Shown: piece by piece, positions 30,099 to 31,574 of the stretch | How positions within the stretch are numbered: the stretch's first letter is position 1 | Layout: each line of letters begins with the position of its first letter | From: Acidimicrobiales bacterium | GTDB lineage: Bacteria > Actinomycetota > Acidimicrobiia > Acidimicrobiales > JAKAVM01 | Assembly (NCBI GenBank): GCA_027451785.1 | Contig: DAIDIS010000267.1 | Location: 1 to 31,574 of the forward strand | Length of the DNA: 31,574 nucleotides | Reading direction: 5' to 3' | Translations under genes and position numbers: made by a program | Notes under the pieces: generated by a model | What the model was told of the DNA's origin: nothing | Database searches by the model: none | Seen by the model: only the letters and a program-made list of their open reading frames with translations

Positions 30099-31574
30099 TT
30101 ACGGCAGTAATTCGGCCACCCTTTCGGTAACGTCGTAAATCCCGGGGCTCGCCTTGTTGATTCCGACAAAGATGGCGATCGCCTTTTGCATCTCTCCGGC
30201 CCGCTCGTAGAAGTCACCGAGGACATACCACTGGCGTAGGTGATGTGGCCTTGGGTTCTTGACGAACTTGTTGGCCCGTTCAATCAGCTCGATCGCCTCA
30301 CCAAGCTTGCCTCTGTCGGCAAGAGAATTGGCATAGACAATCCTTCCCTCCGTCAGCACATCCGTACCGGGAGAGGACTTCTTCAACTCTTCCCATGCAC
30401 CTTCCAGCGCCCTATATCTCTTCAGAGCACGGTAGCAGTCCATGTGGACCGGAAGTTGATCGGAAGAGCCAGTAAGCTCATACGACTTCTTCAGTCGCTT
30501 CAATGCCACTTCCCACCGGCCGAGACGGTACGAGGCTAGACCGAGAAGCTCATTTACTGTTGGAGATTCCGGTGCGACCCTCAACAGTCGGTTTAAGAGG
30601 CGAGCCGCATCAAGATAGCGATCACGCTCATATGCCGCAGTTGCTCTTTCGAGGTCTTCAAGCATTTTGGTGGCTTCTCGACCGAACATCGCCTTGAATT
30701 CAGTCACCACCTCAGGCGGGAAATCCGACGAAGAACTCCTCTTGGGTGAGGATGTCGCGCCTCCTGCCACGTCCGAGTCGACAATTTTCGTCCGTTTCGA
30801 ACGGACGACACTAAGCGAGCGCTCGCTTGGAGGAGTTGGAGCTCCGGCTGACTTCGCTGAAGCCTTCTTCTCCGGGGCCTCGTCAACTCGAATCCATTGT
30901 TCCTCAACGAAAGGCTCGGGGGGAGAAAGTTCCCTCATGCCCTCGTCGCTGAGCCCACCAAGCGAGCCTTCTGACCCACGGTCTCTTGGCTCCACCACCA
31001 CACGGGCGCCCTTGCGTGCGACACTTCCCCAGTTCCGGTTTGCAACTCTTTCGTCTGTGATCGACCTAAAGGGACTCTCCGGACGGTTTCTTGAGCCCGG
31101 ATAATCACCATCCGCACGGTCGGGACGGCCTCTGGCCGGACCACTACGCGGTCGTTCCGACCCTGTGAATCCAGAACCCTTTCTCGCAAACGGCGGTCCC
31201 GAAGAAGACTGTCGAGTTGATGACCGATCTGATGAAGGCTGACGCGACGATCTTTCCGGGACTCCCCTGGATGTTCTCGCCACTCGCCCTTCGGCACTGG
31301 ACGTAGTCGTTGGCCCAGACGTTCGAGAGTAGCTGGATGCGCCGCCACTTCCTGGACCTCTGCTTGGGCCGGACGAGCGAGGTGGCCCTGACGGTCTCGA
31401 AGAACTGCTGGCCGATCTTGGGCCACTAGAGCGAGGTGGCCCTGACGGTCTCGAAGAGCCGCTGGCCGATCGTGGGCCACTAGAGCGAGGTGGCCCTGAC
31501 GGTCTCGAAGAGCCGCTGGCCGATCGTGGGCCACTGGGGCGAGAGGTGCCGTTTGAAGTGCCTGTGCGTGGGCC
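30099..31574 (-). CDS. TPR-repeat protein with long low-complexity N-terminal region (5' end outside window)
   Basis: The frame ends at 30099 and stays open to the right edge of the window, so the start is not seen. A GTG at 31283 is possible, but the sequence before it has the same Ser/Pro/Arg/Gly bias, which favours a longer protein. The visible part has an 18-residue repeat (SGPRSASGSSRPSGPPRS) three times, a long disordered basic region, an acidic-basic linker, and then a C-terminal domain of about 190 residues with tetratricopeptide-like helix pairs (AYERDRYLDAARLLNRLL, LGLASYRLGRWEVALKRL, RQWYVLGDFYERAGEMQKA). This last domain resembles an actinobacterial TPR family that in M. tuberculosis (Rv1691, from memory) lies near the HAD-tlyA cluster. 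Function is unknown; TPRs usually bind proteins. Confidence 0.82.
   Translation of the reverse strand, partial: GPRTGTSNGTSRPSGPRSASGSSRPSGPPRSSGPRSASGSSRPSGPPRSSGPRSASSSSRPSGPPRSSGPSRGPGSGGASSYSRTSGPTTTSSAEGRVARTSRGVPERSSRQPSSDRSSTRQSSSGPPFARKGSGFTGSERPRSGPARGRPDRADGDYPGSRNRPESPFRSITDERVANRNWGSVARKGARVVVEPRDRGSEGSLGGLSDEGMRELSPPEPFVEEQWIRVDEAPEKKASAKSAGAPTPPSERSLSVVRSKRTKIVDSDVAGGATSSPKRSSSSDFPPEVVTEFKAMFGREATKMLEDLERATAAYERDRYLDAARLLNRLLRVAPESPTVNELLGLASYRLGRWEVALKRLKKSYELTGSSDQLPVHMDCYRALKRYRALEGAWEELKKSSPGTDVLTEGRIVYANSLADRGKLGEAIELIERANKFVKNPRPHHLRQWYVLGDFYERAGEMQKAIAIFVGINKASPGIYDVTERVAELLP
31367..31528. repeat. 54-bp tandem repeats, three copies
   Basis: Copies lie at 31367-31420 (diverged), 31421-31474 and 31475-31528; the last two are identical as far as I can read, and a fourth partial copy begins at 31529. 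The 54-bp period keeps the reading frame and encodes an 18-residue Ser/Pro/Arg/Gly repeat in the TPR protein. Confidence 0.92.

Noticed and set aside
30935..31534. Minus-strand frame with HDRPAALRDRQGHLALV-type repeats
   Set aside because: It is an alternative frame of the 54-bp repeats. The frame continuous with the conserved TPR domain is open through the whole repeat region and is taken as real.

Overview
This window reads as a block of mostly housekeeping genes from an actinobacterium of moderate-to-high GC content. Support for that placement: the gene set and neighbourhood (tlyA-nadK-recN-pyrG-xerD, scpA-scpB-rluB-cmk-der, and a NagD-like HAD phosphatase before tlyA) resemble the Mycobacterium tuberculosis Rv1691-Rv1713 region as I remember it. 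TTG/GTG start codons are frequent. Several gene starts have a TANNNT -10 box only 6-8 nt upstream, the pattern of leaderless or near-leaderless mRNAs. The use of 2-oxoglutarate:ferredoxin oxidoreductase, a class I FbaB-type aldolase and secreted IPT proteins would suit a deep-branching class such as Acidimicrobiia, but the sequence alone does not prove that.

Layout, left to right. (1) 41-2735, minus strand: der, then a membrane-bound PP2C/SpoIIE phosphatase, then a tiny zinc-ribbon membrane protein. (2) 2778-3821, plus: ispH, divergent from der. (3) 3887-12269, minus: a tightly packed run transcribed scpA, scpB, rluB, aroH (chorismate mutase), tyrA, a fused aroA-cmk gene, plsC and an exported membrane-anchored phosphoesterase. 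Many of its genes overlap or abut, so it is probably one operon joining chromosome condensation, rRNA modification, Phe/Tyr/chorismate synthesis, CMP phosphorylation and phospholipid synthesis. (4) 12329-13315, plus: trpS, divergent from scpA. (5) 13374-14627, minus: a DUF1015 protein. (6) 14715-22871, plus: HAD phosphatase, a phasin-like protein with a histone-H1-like Lys/Ala tail, tlyA, nadK, recN, pyrG, xerD and a DksA/TraR-type zinc-finger protein. (7) 22959-23079: three 26-bp tandem repeats and a strong bidirectional terminator. (8) 23122-25431, minus: a secreted protein with six IPT/TIG repeats, then a gene-free stretch (25432-25879) with a promoter-like element and several palindromes. 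(9) 25880-29995, minus: fba, korA, korB (glycolysis/gluconeogenesis and ferredoxin-linked 2-oxoglutarate oxidation). (10) 30099-31574, minus: a TPR protein whose 5' end lies outside the window and whose N-terminal region is a low-complexity Ser/Pro/Arg/Gly domain with 54-bp tandem repeats.

I found no CRISPR array, insertion sequence, prophage, rRNA or tRNA. No clearly new multi-gene defence or mobile system is visible. The more unusual items are the aroA-cmk fusion inside an scp/aro operon, the DksA-like gene whose start is preceded by a perfect palindrome overlapping its predicted -10 box, the phasin/H1-tail fusion next to tlyA, the repeat-bearing TPR and IPT proteins, and the membrane-tethered phosphoesterase. 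Protein identities rest on recognised motifs read by eye. Starts, promoters and operators are inferences from the sequence.
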